From positions 593,596 to 657,595 of the forward strand of contig LT629951.1 of assembly GCA_900104565.1 (NCBI GenBank): DNA of 64,000 nt, read 5' to 3'. A program made the position numbers and the translations under genes. Below the pieces are notes generated by a model, which saw nothing but the letters and a program-made list of their open reading frames with translations, did not search any database and had not been told where the DNA came from. Shown here one piece after another: positions 63,043-64,000 of this stretch. The stretch comes from Ruminococcaceae bacterium Marseille-P2935 (GTDB lineage: Bacteria > Bacillota > Clostridia > Oscillospirales > Ruminococcaceae). Position 1 is the first letter of the stretch. Every line of letters starts with the position of its first letter.

Positions 63043-63530
63043 GAATATCCCTCCAAACGATCATTTTTCTTAGTATTTGGAGAAACAAATAGGTTATGAG
63101 GAAATATTAAAATATTTTAAGTTTCCTGCGGGAAAATATAAGTAAAATAAGACAAGGCTCTTGCTTTTTCACCAAAACAATGGCAAAATAAATGTGTATG
63201 ATTTTTTGTGCTTTTTAATGAACAGGCACAATTTTTGATTAAAGTTTGCGGGTAACCGCAATGGAAGAGCAGTGCACAAATCCCACGCTCTTTCTTGCAA
63301 TCTGGCATGCCGTTTGCCATAAAATTGCTTTTCATTTATAAAACAGTAAGGTCCATCCTGAAAAAGCTGCCCCCTGCCAGCAAAACCAAGGTTTTTGAAC
63401 AATTAGGTTTAAGCGGCAGTTCAGCGACCTGTGACTGCGCACACCTTTATAAATGGAAGGTTGAAACAATAAACGCTTGTTTGCTTTTTCAGAAATTTTG
63501 GATAAATACGGCAGCCGCGGTATATGTTCT
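63043..63530. other. Intergenic stretch before guaA
   Basis: No supported gene. An 82-codon plus-strand frame (63295-63543) begins without an SD and I do not recognise it. No purine riboswitch signature was recognised. Confidence 0.4.
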
Positions 63531-63566
63531 AAATCTCCATTAGCCGCTTATGGAGGTTTTATTTAC
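63531..63566 (+). terminator. Hairpin with T-run, possible attenuator before guaA
   Basis: AAATCTCCAT pairs with ATGGAGGTTT, with loop TAGCCGCTT, then TTATTTAC. It ends about 40 bases before guaA. The loop GCCGCT is complementary to AGCGGC beside the guaA ribosome binding site. Confidence 0.5.
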
Positions 63567-63604
63567 ATTTTATGCAGATACTGAGCGGCAGAATGGAGAT
63601 TAAT

Positions 63605-64000
63605 ATGGCTCATCAATATGTAATGGTATTAGATTTTGGCGGTCAGTATAATCAGCTGATAGCCCGCCGCGTAAGAGATTGCGGCGTTTTCTGTGAGGTG
63701 CATCCTTATCGCATCTCTCTGGAAGAAATCAAAGCAAAGAACCCCATCGGTATTATTTTTACCGGTGGGCCAAACAGCGTTTACCTAAACGATTCCCCCA
63801 AAATTGACCCGGCAATTTTTGAATTGGGCATCCCTGTACTGGGTATCTGCTATGGTACTCAGCTTATGGCATATTCCTTGGGCGGCGAAGTGGCTACTGC
63901 TGAAAAACGGGAATATGGGCGTACCGAAACCGAGTTTAAACCCAGTTGTGCTTTGTTTAAGGGTCTGCCTGAAAAGGGTATTACCTGGATGAGCCATACC
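63605..64000 (+). CDS. guaA: GMP synthase (glutamine-hydrolysing), N-terminal part
   Basis: Converts XMP to GMP. The 132 visible codons cover most of the class I glutamine amidotransferase domain: [31 protein letters not shown], nucleophile Cys82 in [16 protein letters not shown] and REYGRTE. The His-Glu part and the ATP pyrophosphatase domain lie beyond the window. The ATG follows GGAG by 6 bases, inside the leader motif GAGCGGCAGAATGGAG. Confidence 0.95.
   Translation, partial: MAHQYVMVLDFGGQYNQLIARRVRDCGVFCEVHPYRISLEEIKAKNPIGIIFTGGPNSVYLNDSPKIDPAIFELGIPVLGICYGTQLMAYSLGGEVATAEKREYGRTETEFKPSCALFKGLPEKGITWMSHT

Noticed and set aside
63043-63604. Purine riboswitch before guaA
   Set aside because: None of the conserved loop or junction sequences of guanine-type riboswitches were found.
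1-64000. CRISPR arrays, complete insertion sequences, prophage genes
   Set aside because: No regularly spaced direct repeats, transposase, integrase or phage structural genes were seen.

Overview
The window reads as a chromosomal segment of a low- to mid-G+C, anaerobic, endospore-forming Firmicute, most likely a Clostridia member of the Oscillospiraceae/Ruminococcaceae type. The grounds are a complete spoIIAA-spoIIAB-sigF operon, a hybrid-cluster protein with its own ferredoxin and a Crp/Fnr regulator, acetate kinase, strong AGGAGG ribosome binding sites with frequent TTG starts, and intrinsic terminators after most transcription units. The genus cannot be fixed from sequence reading alone.

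Layout. 1-7.3 kb: 3' end of thrS, a LysM/G5/M23 cell-wall hydrolase, murA, a WalJ-like metallo-hydrolase, rlmH and a DUF6440 gene. 7.5-9.2 kb: trxA, tRNA-Gln(CTG), tRNA-Pro(CGG) and a small cupin. 9.2-9.9 kb: the decayed remains of an EAL-domain protein. 10.2-20.8 kb: a one-direction catabolic locus. It encodes a complete Dpp/Opp-type ABC importer (lipoprotein, two permeases, two ATPases), an ornithine-cyclodeaminase-family reductase, an M24 (Xaa-Pro type) peptidase and two tandem amidohydrolases. 21.4-24.9 kb: a lone zinc-ribbon/endonuclease-like protein with a C-terminal helix-turn-helix, a small acidic unknown, a GNAT acetyltransferase and tmcAL. 25-30 kb: ackA, a DUF378 protein, and a Crp/Fnr regulator divergent from cupin-ferredoxin-hcp (nitrosative or oxidative stress). 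30.5-38.5 kb: ychF, a gene-free 1.1 kb stretch rich in inverted repeats, a two-component system followed by an HtrA protease, and a K+/H+ antiporter. 38.9-40.1 kb: an isolated four-carbon acid sugar kinase.

40.8-51.3 kb (minus strand): the arginine/carbamoyl-phosphate cluster argC-argJ-argB-argD-argF-carA-carB, with candidate ArgR boxes before argC and a near-identical leader before argJ and argF. 51.9-52.8 kb: an alpha/beta hydrolase and a 33-residue single-span membrane peptide. 53.5-57.6 kb: valS and folC. 58.2-59.6 kb: spoIIAA-spoIIAB-sigF. 59.9-63 kb (minus strand): a probable anti-sigma protein, its ECF sigma factor, and an exported cadherin-like/SLH protein. 63.6 kb to the end: the 5' part of guaA.

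The items most worth a second look are the peptide-uptake/amidohydrolase locus, in which one amidohydrolase carries Asn where the paralogue has the metal-site Asp; the lone zinc-ribbon/nuclease/HTH protein; the hairpin-rich region at 31.8-32.4 kb; the AGCGGCGGAATGGAG leader shared by argJ and argF and nearly matched at guaA; the 26-bp palindrome covering the end of the Crp/Fnr gene; and a start-stop mini-ORF before the antiporter. No CRISPR array, complete insertion sequence or prophage was seen.
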